Source of the DNA: Trachythela sp. YZ-2020
Lineage: Eukaryota > Cnidaria > Anthozoa > Malacalcyonacea > Clavulariidae
NCBI GenBank assembly: GCA_016169945.1
Contig: JADLSH010000245.1
Span: 1-64,000 of the forward strand
Length of the DNA stretch: 64,000 nucleotides
Direction: 5' to 3'
How positions within the stretch are numbered: position 1 is the first letter of the stretch; each line of letters begins with the position of its first letter. Of the stretch, positions 24,249 to 33,900 are shown piece by piece. The notes beneath the pieces are model-generated. The model worked only from the letters and a program-made list of their open reading frames with translations, had not been told where the DNA came from and did not search any database. Made by a program: the position numbers and the translations under genes.

Positions 24249-25391
24249 TTACACAGGTTCATATATATTTCTTAAGCTGTCTTCCATGCGGTTTGCTAGA
24301 AGACGCAGTTCTCTGCCAAGCTGAGATTCTCCTTGAGATTTATAGTGGTTTTGGTACGCGTTATACCCTTCCCATAAAGACGTTAAGGCACCAAAACCCG
24401 CGGTTACCATTCCTGTCACTTTTGCAGCAGTTTTCATTCCCTCCTGAGCAGCCCTTGAAGCTGCTCCTTTTGCTGCTTTTGTGGCTGTTTCCTTCGCAGC
24501 TTTAGCGGCCGCTTCTTTGGCGGCTTCCCGTGCTGCAAGTTGTGCGGCTTGTGTTCCACCTTCTTCTGCCGCCTGCTTAACTGCCTCCTTGGCCGCTTTT
24601 TCGAGCGTCTCCTCAAGAATTTCTTTGTACGCTTTCTGGGCAGCTTTTACGGCTTGTCGTCGCGCAAAGTCCTTAGAAAACCCGCCGCACATTGACTTAA
24701 CCGCCGATGACGCGCTCTCCTCGGCAATTTCCTCCATCCCTTCTAATGCTCCTTGTCCGGCTATAAGTGGCAAAAATTGCAGCATACCTAAAAGAATATT
24801 AGATGATCCGCCTGCAAGAAGGTAAAATATTGGCGGATTTGCCACACTGAATATGTCAAAAGCTGCAGCGGAACCAAAAGCCATTCCTATGCTACCAAGT
24901 CCAGCAAAGACCATGTGTAGTTCACGAAATACCATATAAGGTTCACCAAAATCACCTCTTTCTATCCTGCGAATAATCTCGTTCATGTCTCTCAGTGCTT
25001 CCTCATCTTCAGCCAGTTGCTGCAAGAGTTCCTCTTGCAAGGCGCTGTAGTGTTGGCCTCGATCATATTCGTTCTTCACTGACCAGGCTCCACCACCAAC
25101 AGAACATAGAGCTCCAACACATGTGAGACTGCAAGCAAGACCACCAGAGGCAATTGTTATCCCACCAGCACACATTCCAAACACCCCTCCAAATGCTCCA
25201 AATATATTCGCATCCCGGTTTGACGCAGCACAGCCCCTGTGAATCTCATCAGCCGTTCTAGCTTGTTCTCTTATCACATGGATAGTTCTTCGACGCGTTG
25301 CTACGCTCCGCTGAATTGTCTGTTGAACATCTCTGTTTCCCAGATGAGCTTCACGTACCGCAGGTTGTCTGGCCATTTCCATTTGTGCCAT
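24249..25391 (-). CDS. apolipoprotein-L-like protein, copy A
   Basis: A single open frame of about 380 residues from the ATG at 25,391; the frame is open seven codons further upstream, preceded by a possible acceptor (TTTTTTCGCATAG), so a small first exon is possible. Visible parts in order: a polar N-terminal helix with ADEIHRGCAASN; a glycine-rich hydrophobic hairpin (GAFGGVFGMCAGGITIASGG onward, about residues 70-110); a helical middle; a second hydrophobic stretch (about 160-220); an Ala/Lys/Glu-rich amphipathic helix (about 240-320); a short hydrophobic segment and charged tail. The H-x-G...N motif before a hydrophobic hairpin recalls ApoL-family membrane-inserting proteins, which act in lipid membranes and, in mammals, in defence. 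The assignment is by pattern only. Compared with copy B it lacks five residues inside the hydrophobic hairpin. Confidence 0.6.
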   Translation of the reverse strand: MAQMEMARQPAVREAHLGNRDVQQTIQRSVATRRRTIHVIREQARTADEIHRGCAASNRDANIFGAFGGVFGMCAGGITIASGGLACSLTCVGALCSVGGGAWSVKNEYDRGQHYSALQEELLQQLAEDEEALRDMNEIIRRIERGDFGEPYMVFRELHMVFAGLGSIGMAFGSAAAFDIFSVANPPIFYLLAGGSSNILLGMLQFLPLIAGQGALEGMEEIAEESASSAVKSMCGGFSKDFARRQAVKAAQKAYKEILEETLEKAAKEAVKQAAEEGGTQAAQLAAREAAKEAAAKAAKETATKAAKGAASRAAQEGMKTAAKVTGMVTAGFGALTSLWEGYNAYQNHYKSQGESQLGRELRLLANRMEDSLRNIYEPV

Positions 25392-26280
25392 GTTTTGATT
25401 TTGACGTCGCAATTTCTTGTTCTATGCGAAAAAATAGATGTGGATACTGAAAATACGGGTATGACCATTGACCAACTCTGTACAGTATTCTACCATGCTA
25501 AATTTATAGCCACTTTGGCAGTGTAGAGTTGGAGTATTGATGATGCCATTACTCCACAGACTAGAAATTTGGTTATCGACAACTGTTTGTTACCGACTAC
25601 TAACTAGTTGTTATAGAACACTAATTACATAAAAGCCTTTTTATGTGTGAAGCAAGTTGACGACAACTAATCATTAAGTTAGTTTGTTAACATCTTGCTT
25701 TACACACTGTGATTTTCCAGTCTTGGAAGGACTCAAGTAGGAAACACACTAATGTTGAAACGAAATTTGCCAACAAAAAAGCCAAAAAAGCTAGCATTGG
25801 CTAGTTGAAGAATATTTAACAATTAACCATGAGCTCGAGTTGTATATGAGCTGATAGCCGACGAGGTGCGTACACGATGAGAGCGAATGGTATAATTGTC
25901 TCAAAAAAGTAAATAATATATTTCGCCTGGGCTGAGCGACAGTCCTGCAGCGGGCAAAGAAGAAGTTGTCGGCAGAAAATTGTTTTACAGAAATTGCAAA
26001 TATTATACGATGTTAGAATTTTAATGAATTATTCAATACCATTGAATGTCATAATATTGACTCGACAATATTCATTACTATACATTCAAACTCTATTCTC
26101 GTTTCTGATTGGTCAAAAAGCAAGCGATAATTCTCAATATCCAGTAGTTTTCACGTTTCTCCCGCTGGTGGCGTCATCAGCGTGGAAGAATTATCACTTA
26201 CTTACTGAGACCGAGGGAAGACGGCGGTCTCGGGGCCACGAAACACGCTGTTTTCCCGAGGTCTCAGTAAATAAGTGTTT
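25392..26280. other. ApoL-like gene upstream region with palindromes
   Basis: No gene seen. Noncoding sequence matches copy B (50,382-51,240) closely. It is the likely promoter side of the minus-strand ApoL-like gene, but no clear TATA box stands out. It contains short inverted pairs (GACAACTG, AACTAGTTGTTATAG). A hairpin with arms around CTGAGACCGAGGGAA and TTCCCGAGGTCTCAG at 26,203-26,275 has a loop that is inverted relative to copy B. Confidence 0.5.
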
Positions 26281-27900
26281 TATTATATACCAACTGTCAA
26301 AGAAAAAAAAAAGAAACGGGAAACTTTCAAAATGTTTGCTTTATAACTCGACGAATTTATTATTCACCGGTGAATAAAAGTAATGTCCACTGCTCAGAGC
26401 TGTTGTCAGGAGACAGTCGAATTTCGTGACTTTCACGTGATACGCTCTAGTCCAATGAGATGCAAGAAAACATGCATGAACTTTGACACTTGGTATATAA
26501 TAATATTTTTTGTATCGAAGCCCAAGCCCCCAGCGTGGTCGACAAAGCGTATACAAGCCCGCGAAATTTTGAAAGCCGAAAGAAAATGGCTTATTGTAAA
26601 TTTTCCTTTACAAACGAAGAGAAAATGTCCAGATGATGGTCAGAAAAAAGACAGTGGCTGCACCAAAAAGGCCAGGAAACAATAGAAAACCATTTTCGAC
26701 AAGTATATATTGTTTTATTAATTGTTAACTTATGTGTTTTTGCATCTTTCACACTGGCCGCAATTAAGTGTTGGCTTACTTGTCTGAGTTTTTGTCTTTT
26801 TAATGTATAACTAGGTTACCTAAAATGTAGTAAATGCTACCTTTTTAGCACAAATAAAATCTCAACTCAGAATAAGCAAGCGTGGTCTCGAGCGTGGCTG
26901 GAGGGAATAAAGATTCGCCTATCGTCATCGAAAAAACAACAAACATTAGCATGGTTAATACTTGGCTGTGAAGCACTTAAAGTCACTACTTCAAGTCGTG
27001 CATTACATGCTAGGCTAAAAGCCTATAATGACTCTCTGAAGAAGAAAAGTATGAACAATTTAACGAACAGTCAGCAGAATATGAACAGTGAATTGAGGGA
27101 CTATATATTTATGAACAGTGCATGAATAAAAGCGTTGCTTAGGTATGCAAGGTAGAATTACGTAATGCACGCTAAATATAACTAAACATGTCATTACGTC
27201 ATCTTCATTAAAACCGGATACACGTAGTTGAACGTGGATACTTAATAATTCATGTGGGCGGATCATTACGTCATCTTCATCAAAACCGGATACACGTAGT
27301 TCAACGTGCATACTTAATAATTCATGTGGGCGGATCATTACGTCATTCGCTGTATGACGTCATTGTCGGCATCCCTTTGTACGCTGAATTGGGGGGGGGG
27401 TTACCTACTTCTCAGTAGGTCACATTATTTTATAATCTCACTGATTTCCCACTTCCTCTCGCGAAAATTTATTGCTCTTACGACTTTCGTACAGACGTTT
27501 TAATGCGCCCAGTTGCGAGTCCGCAATGAGTAGGTTATTTTTCTATCTTCAAAGCACTGAGTGCAATTTCAATTTGGCGGCAAACTGCCTTGATACATAA
27601 TGGTGTTTAATGTGTTTGTAGTAAATTCTTTGCGCATTAGTACGAGTTAATCCTGCAGCGATCTTGTTTACAAATTACAATCTTATTGACTATTTCCGGT
27701 TACATAAACGTCCTTTCTATAATAAATCTAAGCTACTAATTTACAACAATTTCCTGGCTGCTTCTTCAAGAGACCAAACGCAAAAAGAGAACACGCGCTT
27801 CCATCGAGTTGGTTTATACAAGCCGCGAGTTGCATTGTGGTTATTTCAATTGGAACCACAATGCATTGCGTTTATAGCAGATTGAGATTTTTTCTAGCTG
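26281..27900. other. copy-A-only segment with unrecognised open frames
   Basis: About 1.6 kb absent from copy B. It contains an 18 bp perfect palindrome TTATTCACCGGTGAATAA at 26,360-26,377. An open frame at 26,383-26,685 (+) ends in a Lys/Arg-rich tail (QKKDSGCTKKARKQ). An ATG-less open frame of about 100 codons at about 26,815-27,127 (+) has an amino-acid mix that looks protein-like (for example LAWLILGCEALKVTTSSRAL). I cannot assign either. They may be remnants of one transposon or exons of one gene. Confidence 0.35.
27190..27346 (+). repeat. 78 bp tandem duplication
   Basis: Two copies of a segment with CATTACGTCATCTTCAT, AAAACCGGATACACGTAGTT and TTCATGTGGGCGGATCATTA. The CATTACGTCAT core matches a CRE-like motif and appears again at about 27,338 and 27,355. 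Confidence 0.8.
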
Positions 27901-28048
27901 TATCAAATTAGTCAGCTGCCTTGCTCGCTCGCTGAAGGCTCGCTCGCTGCGGCAGCAATAAAACTAGTATTGGAACCCAGTCCTGATAAGCTTGAAGTGG
28001 ACACCTGTTAAAACTAATCTATATTTTAGAGATCGACGCTGTAATTTA

Positions 28049-28152
28049 CAATAATTCGCCGAAGGCGAGGTAAATATCGGTGAATAAAAACCAAGACAAA
28101 ATCGAGGGGTTTTTATTCACCGATATTCACCGAGCCTGCGGCGAATAATTGT
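28049..28152. mobile_element. hairpin MITE, copy A
   Basis: A nearly complete palindrome: CAATAATTCGCCGAAGGCGA and TATCGGTGAATAAAAACC face GGTTTTTATTCACCGATA and GGCGAATAATTG around a short loop. The same hairpin is in copy B at 51,372-51,473. A related stem occurs in the hAT element interior (47,452-47,573). TTTTA/TAAAA-like sequences flank it. Confidence 0.7.
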
Positions 28153-28650
28153 TTTAGTAAAATTATACATAAGTGATTAATATATGGAAAAAAATACAAA
28201 ATGCACATTTCAAAAATATTTTAATTGAATATTTACTATAATAGCGGCTTAAAAACGCTTTAGGTGATTATCGCGTATTAATCCGAGGTAGCGCAACCAA
28301 TCAGCGTTGAGAATTTTCAATAATCACCTATGTAATTTTACTAATGGCATTTAAATATATGATGGATATGTCGCCGGGATATTTAAGCCAAATATTTAGC
28401 ACTAGGCCTAGGGGTAGTGTCAGCGGATGAAATACAAGAAACTCTGAACAATTACATATTCCGTTGTGTAAGAACAAACTAGAGCAAAGATCCTTCTTTT
28501 ACATAATTTTTACCATTACCCAATGTCATAGCAACGGCAATAACCTCATCTTTCTGAAAATATTCAAATTCTTTGGATCTAAATAGTATATTTTTCTTAA
28601 AATTGTATCAAGCCACCTTAGCGACTTAACGACAGTTTATTATCTTAGCA

Positions 28651-29090
28651 TGTCTTCTTCAACAGAAAAGGCACTAAGGCAGAACTTGTGTTCTACAAAC
28701 AGAATAACAGACGTTATAATTAGCCATTCTCGCGCAAGCCTAAATCTGCCATTTTTGGGGTACTACTTTGTAAACGATTTGAAAAATCTAAACGATGTGA
28801 AAAACGACGTTTCAGAAATTTAACTTTAAATTTACCATAATAATCCCCGAGCCAACGGCGCGAAGCGCAGTTCCGGGCGATAGCACGGGGCGAGGGTACT
28901 AATTCCGCTCGGTTATTTATCACACCCGGTAAAAAGGAAATTTATGGGCGATCTAAAGTTCATCAAGTATCGTGGACGCATGGCTATGGTTCAAGGTTGG
29001 TGGGACTGGTGGGTGGCATTGGTGGGTGGTCATCTCACTGATCTCAAAAGTATGGCGGATTGTCAGGAGTGGAATGAGTGAGTATTTAAA
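28651..29090 (+). pseudogene. unrecognised open frame, copy A
   Basis: An ATG at 28,651 starts a 58-codon frame containing DVIISHSRASLNLPFLG and FVNDLKNLNDVKNDVSEI, then a stop caused by a short insertion relative to copy B. A second open stretch follows from about 28,900 with GDLKFIKYRGRMAMVQGWWD. It then meets the CATTG footprint at 29,017-29,021, which changes the frame, and ends at a possible splice donor (GAGTGAGTA, 29,075). The product is unknown. The same amino-acid string is kept in copy B, which argues for past coding function. Copy A is broken by an insertion of about 13 bases, by added sequence near 28,870, and by the transposon footprint. Confidence 0.4.
29009..29029. mobile_element. 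excision footprint of the 2.95 kb element
   Basis: GTGGGTGG CATTG GTGGGTGG. At the matching place in copy B the same 8 bp duplication flanks a 2.95 kb element beginning CATTGAACT and ending AGTTCAATG. The five bases here equal the first five of that element, as expected after imprecise excision of a cut-and-paste transposon. Confidence 0.75.
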
Positions 29091-29473
29091 AATATACTAG
29101 AAATTGACATGCTTGCAGTAACCCCTCGCCTCAGCTAAACATTGCCAGACACTACATTCCAAAACATTACTATTACTAAGCTTTTCCATCACAAAATCTG
29201 CTAGGCAAAGGTTGTAGGCGAGTCGGATATCTGCGTTCAAAACAAAATTTTGGCTTAGAAAACAGAATTGGATCCCTAGCTCACACTCCTCTTAACGACG
29301 CACTCAAAGGCTATCGCCATATGAAATGTTTTACTTGACGTAATCACTGTGTTTTCCTTCATTTTAAATGTGCCATTAAAATTTTGATCATTACTCTAAT
29401 AGTTTATTAGTTTGGACACAGGAGCCCAACTACGGGTTATGTCTGTAAACAGGTGTAAAATAATTATAAGTAA

Positions 29474-29589
29474 TAGCATGGCATTCAGGTCGATTAGTGA
29501 TTAAATGTACCCGAAAGCCGAGGGACTTTTACTGAACCTCCCGAGGCTTGAGGGACATTTCATCACTAATCGACCGTAATGCCATGCTA
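29474..29589. mobile_element. hairpin MITE
   Basis: Inverted ends TAGCATGGCATT...GGTCGATTAGTGAT and ATCACTAATCGACC...AATGCCATGCTA, with a further short inverted pair (CCGAGGGAC, CTTGAGGGAC region) in the loop. About 116 bp, no coding capacity. Confidence 0.7.
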
Positions 29590-29879
29590 TCACTTTGTAA
29601 TATTATTGTTACCGAGGGTATCGCGCGTGGTGTGTTGGTCTGTTTTGAATGCTGTTTGATTGTCGTTTGATTGTGGGATGAACACTTTTCATATATACGC
29701 ACGCGCAGAAACACATCTCCGTGTTCATTCTTTTTAGGCATGCGCATAAACCGAATTTTCCCCCACAATTGAAATGTTCAAGATTGCGGAATAAAAGTGG
29801 CAAAGTGATCGTTCGTATGTGAACAGGACGGTGTCGTCAGACACTGTCCATAGTTGTGCCGATGATTTTCGATGAGGTA

Positions 29880-29932
29880 CGCTTTTGTCTTCTAAATTTC
29901 CCGGGACATTTAGAAGACAAAAGCGTATGCAT
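29880..29932. repeat. perfect hairpin
   Basis: ACGCTTTTGTCTTCTAAAT faces ATTTAGAAGACAAAAGCGT around a short GC loop (TTCCCGGGAC). The stem is about 20 bp. GATGAGGTACG repeats on both sides (29,869 and 29,938). Confidence 0.75.
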
Positions 29933-30159
29933 AAACGATGAGGTACGATTAGTAACTAATCATCGCGAAACAAAGGATTTCGAGGTAACTATGATATTAT
30001 CAAAATAATAAACTTACTTGGAAAAATTTACACAAACAATATAGATATTAATATGTGCGGAAAAACGGCAAACAATAATCTATATGAAGTACTGTAGAGT
30101 ATTCAACAGGTAAGTAATGCGGGCGCATATGGAATTAATAATAGAATAAATAGAAATAA

Positions 30160-30300
30160 TAGCCTGCGTGGCCGGCGCCGCCCTCGTTGGAGGGGAAAAG
30201 AAGAACAGGGAATGAGGGCCTGCAAGAAAGCCCAGCTTTCATGACTAAACGCCATAATAAAGGCTCATTAAAAATGACCAATACAAATGCAGCTGGACTA
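30160..30300. mobile_element. GC-rich MITE-like fragment
   Basis: Starts AGCCTGCGTGGCCGGCG, close to AGCCTGCGTGGCAGGCG at 41,603, and contains GAATGAGGGCCTGC. It looks like a solo end of that family; the other end is not clear. Confidence 0.4.
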
Positions 30301-30427
30301 TAGGGGAAACCCCAAACCGAAGGAAATGTATTCACTTGTGCATAAACATGTTAATCAAGACGAAGAAATGTAATATTCCTATGTGCGTAAACATGTCAAT
30401 TAATTCTTGGTGTTGACCAATCAAATT

Positions 30428-30775
30428 GAGTTTGAGTTTTGGTCGAGGGTCAGAGGTCGAGGGTCAGAGGTCGAGGGTGGAAGGTCGAGGTCGAGGGTGG
30501 AAGGTCGAGGTCGAAAGTCGAGGTCGAGGGTAGAATGTCGAGGTCGAGGTCGAAAAATTGATCTCATTGGCACTGTTGAATTTGAGTAGAATGCTGAATG
30601 GTGTAAAAACTTTTAAAAACTATACTTTTGTCAATTTAAAGAACTTCTTTTCGTAAATATTAACACGAAATAATGATTAGCAAGTTAAATTAATGATACT
30701 AAATTTATATTTTATAATTGTTGTTAAATTGACAAGGCCGCGGTCATAACTAAAAATAGTTATGAAAATAGTTGT
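30428..30775. mobile_element. half copy of palindromic GTCGAGG element
   Basis: Begins GAGTTTGAGTTTTGGTCGAG with a minisatellite of GGTCGAGGGT-type units (30,440-30,558), then the shared interior (TATACTTTTGTCAATTTA, AACACGAAATAATGAT). It reaches the palindrome centre (GACAAGGCCGCGGTCATAAC, TAAAAATAGTTATG) and stops. The second arm is missing, unlike the copies at 38,737 and 40,325. Confidence 0.75.
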
Positions 30776-30919
30776 GATCTGTTGGACAAGGCACCACCCC
30801 CCCCCCTGGGTTTTGAAAATTCAACTTTCAGAATTTTTTCATTTATTCTACATTATAAATACCCAAACAATCTATATTAATCAAAAACTTCGTACCTGGA
30901 GTCGCTTCGCGAAGTTGAG

Positions 30920-33900
30920 ATCAATTTCAAATTTGTCCGGTTTTTTTATACACCCTGTATATATAACCAATGCGAAGGGACATTCCCGGCTTAAAAGAGA
31001 TTTCCCCGAAAAGGCGAAAACGCAGCTAGGATGCCAAATTAGAAACAATATTCATTGCTTTTCACATGTTGCGATATAAACTAATTCAAGCAAAATAGAT
31101 TTGCCAATAACACTCTTTGAAACTTTGATAAACTATTATAATTTCAGAAAGTACTTTCAAATTTGAAAACAATAAATATGGGGAGGAGACAATTCCCATA
31201 CCTATGCTATTTGCCTTCAAAATCTAGAAAATCTGATGGATTTGTCCATATGCCTGATACGAATTTAATATCGGTAGTAGATTGATAAACTCCTCTTTTT
31301 ATATATTAAAGACTGTAGCTATAAATTTTCCCTACATTCTACAAACAGAAGACCACCTGTCGCAATTTTCTGCTAATTAAACTGATATTCGGTGCCTCGT
31401 AAAACAAAATATAGTTACACTTTGATTTCAGTCTATCCGTATAGACACTATTTGTTGATGCGATGCGCCGATGGACATATTTTGTTTGTTCAATATATAT
31501 GTGCGCACAATAAGGATACTTCATGTTTTTACTAACAGAATCTGCATGTACTGTAATATTGCATCACCCGAAAACGAATAAATTAAAACCAATGCGAAGG
31601 GAGATTCCATGGCTTCAAAGGGATGTCCCCGAAAACGCAGCAGACAAAGCAGAAACAAAATTTGGTTTTCATATGTTGCGATAGAAACTAATTGAAGGAA
31701 AATACTTTGCCAATAACACTCTTCAAACTTGATATACTATTATAATTTTAGAAAGTACTTTCAAATTTGAAAAGAATAAAAATGGGAGGTGACGACTCTC
31801 AATATCTACATGATCGTGCTGCTGCCTTCAAAATCTAGAAAATCTGATGATTTTGTCCATATGCCTGATATGAACTTAATATCGGTAGTAGATTGATAAA
31901 CTCCTCTTTTTATAAATTAAAGAATGTAGCTATAACAAAATATATAAGGGGGAACTAAGTTCTCCTTAGATTCTACGTACAAACAGAAGAATTACACTGT
32001 CGCAATTTTCTGCTAATTGACAACGGACAACTATCGGGTATAGCTATACATATAGTATAAAGAATTTACCATGAATTAATATAACACAGAGTATAGAACA
32101 CTTGACGTTACAAACCTTATCTTCAAGATTTTACATTGAAGGGTTGCGTCCCAAAAATGTCGATGGCGCTTCAATCTTATCTTCCTGAAATTAAAAGCAG
32201 CAAGAGAATGGATTGATTAAAAGTTTAAAACCAATACAAGAATTTATAAATAACAGATGCATCATGTGATTCATTAGCATTTGATCATGCAGTGATCACA
32301 TGATCACATGATATTCGGTGTTCGATAACACAAAAAATATACACTTTATTTAAGTCTACTTCCATATTCGGTGCATGATAAAACAAAATATAGTTACACA
32401 CACTTTCATTTAAGTCTATCCGTATAGAGACTATTTGTTGATGCGACGCGCCGATGGGCGATGGACATATTTTGTTTTTTCAATATATATGTGCGCACAA
32501 TCAGGAAACTTCATGTTTTTACTAACAGAATCTGCATGTAATGTAATGTTGCATCACCCGAAAACAAATAATTAAAACCATATCTATATCTATCTATCCT
32601 CTATCCTCTATCTATATATATTAATGTTATGTAGCTATAACAAAATTAGAGAGAACTAAATTTTCTCTACATTCTACAAACAGAAGTCGCAATTTTCTGC
32701 TTCATTGAACAATGATATTCGGTGCCTGATAACACAAATAATATACACTTTGATTTAAATCTATACGTATTGAGACTAGTATTTGTTGATGCGATAGATA
32801 TATTTTGTTTGTGTTCAGTATATTTGCACACAATAAGGAAACTTCATGTTTTTAACAGCAGCATCTGTTCTATTTATATTGCATCACCCGAAAACGAATA
32901 AATTATAACCAATGCGAAGGGACATTCCCTGCATGGCTTCAAAGGGATTTCCCCTAAAACGCACAAGATAAAGCAAAAACAAACTTTTCTTTTCATATGT
33001 TGCTAGTTCAATAATGAATAGCTTTGCCAATAACACTCTTTGAAACTTTGATAAACCATTATAATTTTAGCCGGAAAGTACTTTCAAAGAATAAAAATGA
33101 GAGGTAACAATCTTGCATGATTGTGCTGGATGCCTTCAAAATCTAGAAAATCTGATGATTTTGTCCATATGCCTGATATGAATTTAATATCGGTAGTAGA
33201 GCAATTTCAAAAAATTTGTCCGGTTTTTTTATACACCCTGTATATATAACCAATGCGAAGGGACATTCCCGGCTTAAAAGAGATTTCCCCGAAATGGCGA
33301 AAACGCAGCTAGGATGCCAAATTAGAAACAATATTCATTGCTTTCACATGCTGCGATAGAAACTAATTCAAGCAAAATAGATTTGCCAATAACACTCTTT
33401 GAAACTTTGATAAACTATTATAATTTCAGAAAGTACTCTCAAATTTGAACTGAAACAATAAATATGGGGAGGAGACAATTCCCATATCTATGCTATTTGC
33501 CTTCAAAATCTAGAAAATCTGATGGATTTGTCCATATGCCTGATACGAATTTAATATCCGTAGTAGATTGATAAACTCCTCTTTTTATATATTAAAGACT
33601 GTAGCTATAAATTTTCCCTACATTCTACAAACAGAAGACCACCTGTCGCAATTTTCTGCTATTTAAACAATGATATTCGGTGCCTGATAAAACAAAATAT
33701 AGTTACACTTTGATTTCAGTCTATCCGTATAGACACTATTTGTTGATGCGATGCGCCGATGGACATATTTTGTTTGTTCAATATATATGTGCGCACAATA
33801 AGGAAACTTCATGTTTTTACTAACAGAATCTGCATGTATACTGTAATATTGCATCACCCGAAAACGAATAAATTAAAACCAATGCGAAGGGAGATTCCAT

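Larger units (their letters stand above)
18333..29100 (+). repeat. segmental duplication, copy A
   Basis: This block matches 44,069-60,823 in the same order and orientation. Shared landmarks in order: GATGTCACCGAAGTGTTC (18,364 and 44,101), G-rich tract, 10 bp repeat, GPD exons, 60 bp repeats, ApoL-like gene, hairpin with AATTCGCCGAAGGCGA (28,053 and 51,373), unrecognised open frame, end at GAGTGAGTATTTAAAAATAT. Noncoding stretches I aligned by eye differ at about 2-3 per cent. Copy A alone has the piggyBac-type MITE and about 1.6 kb at 26,280-27,900. Copy B alone has the hAT element, LINEs and the 2.95 kb transposon. Confidence 0.9.

Noticed and set aside
24434..24825. Alternative frames of 60-114 codons overlapping the ApoL-like genes, for example Ala-rich on the plus strand
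   Set aside because: They are the complement of the Ala/Lys/Glu-rich coding helix; the minus-strand frame is longer, starts and stops the same way in both copies and has sensible domain order.
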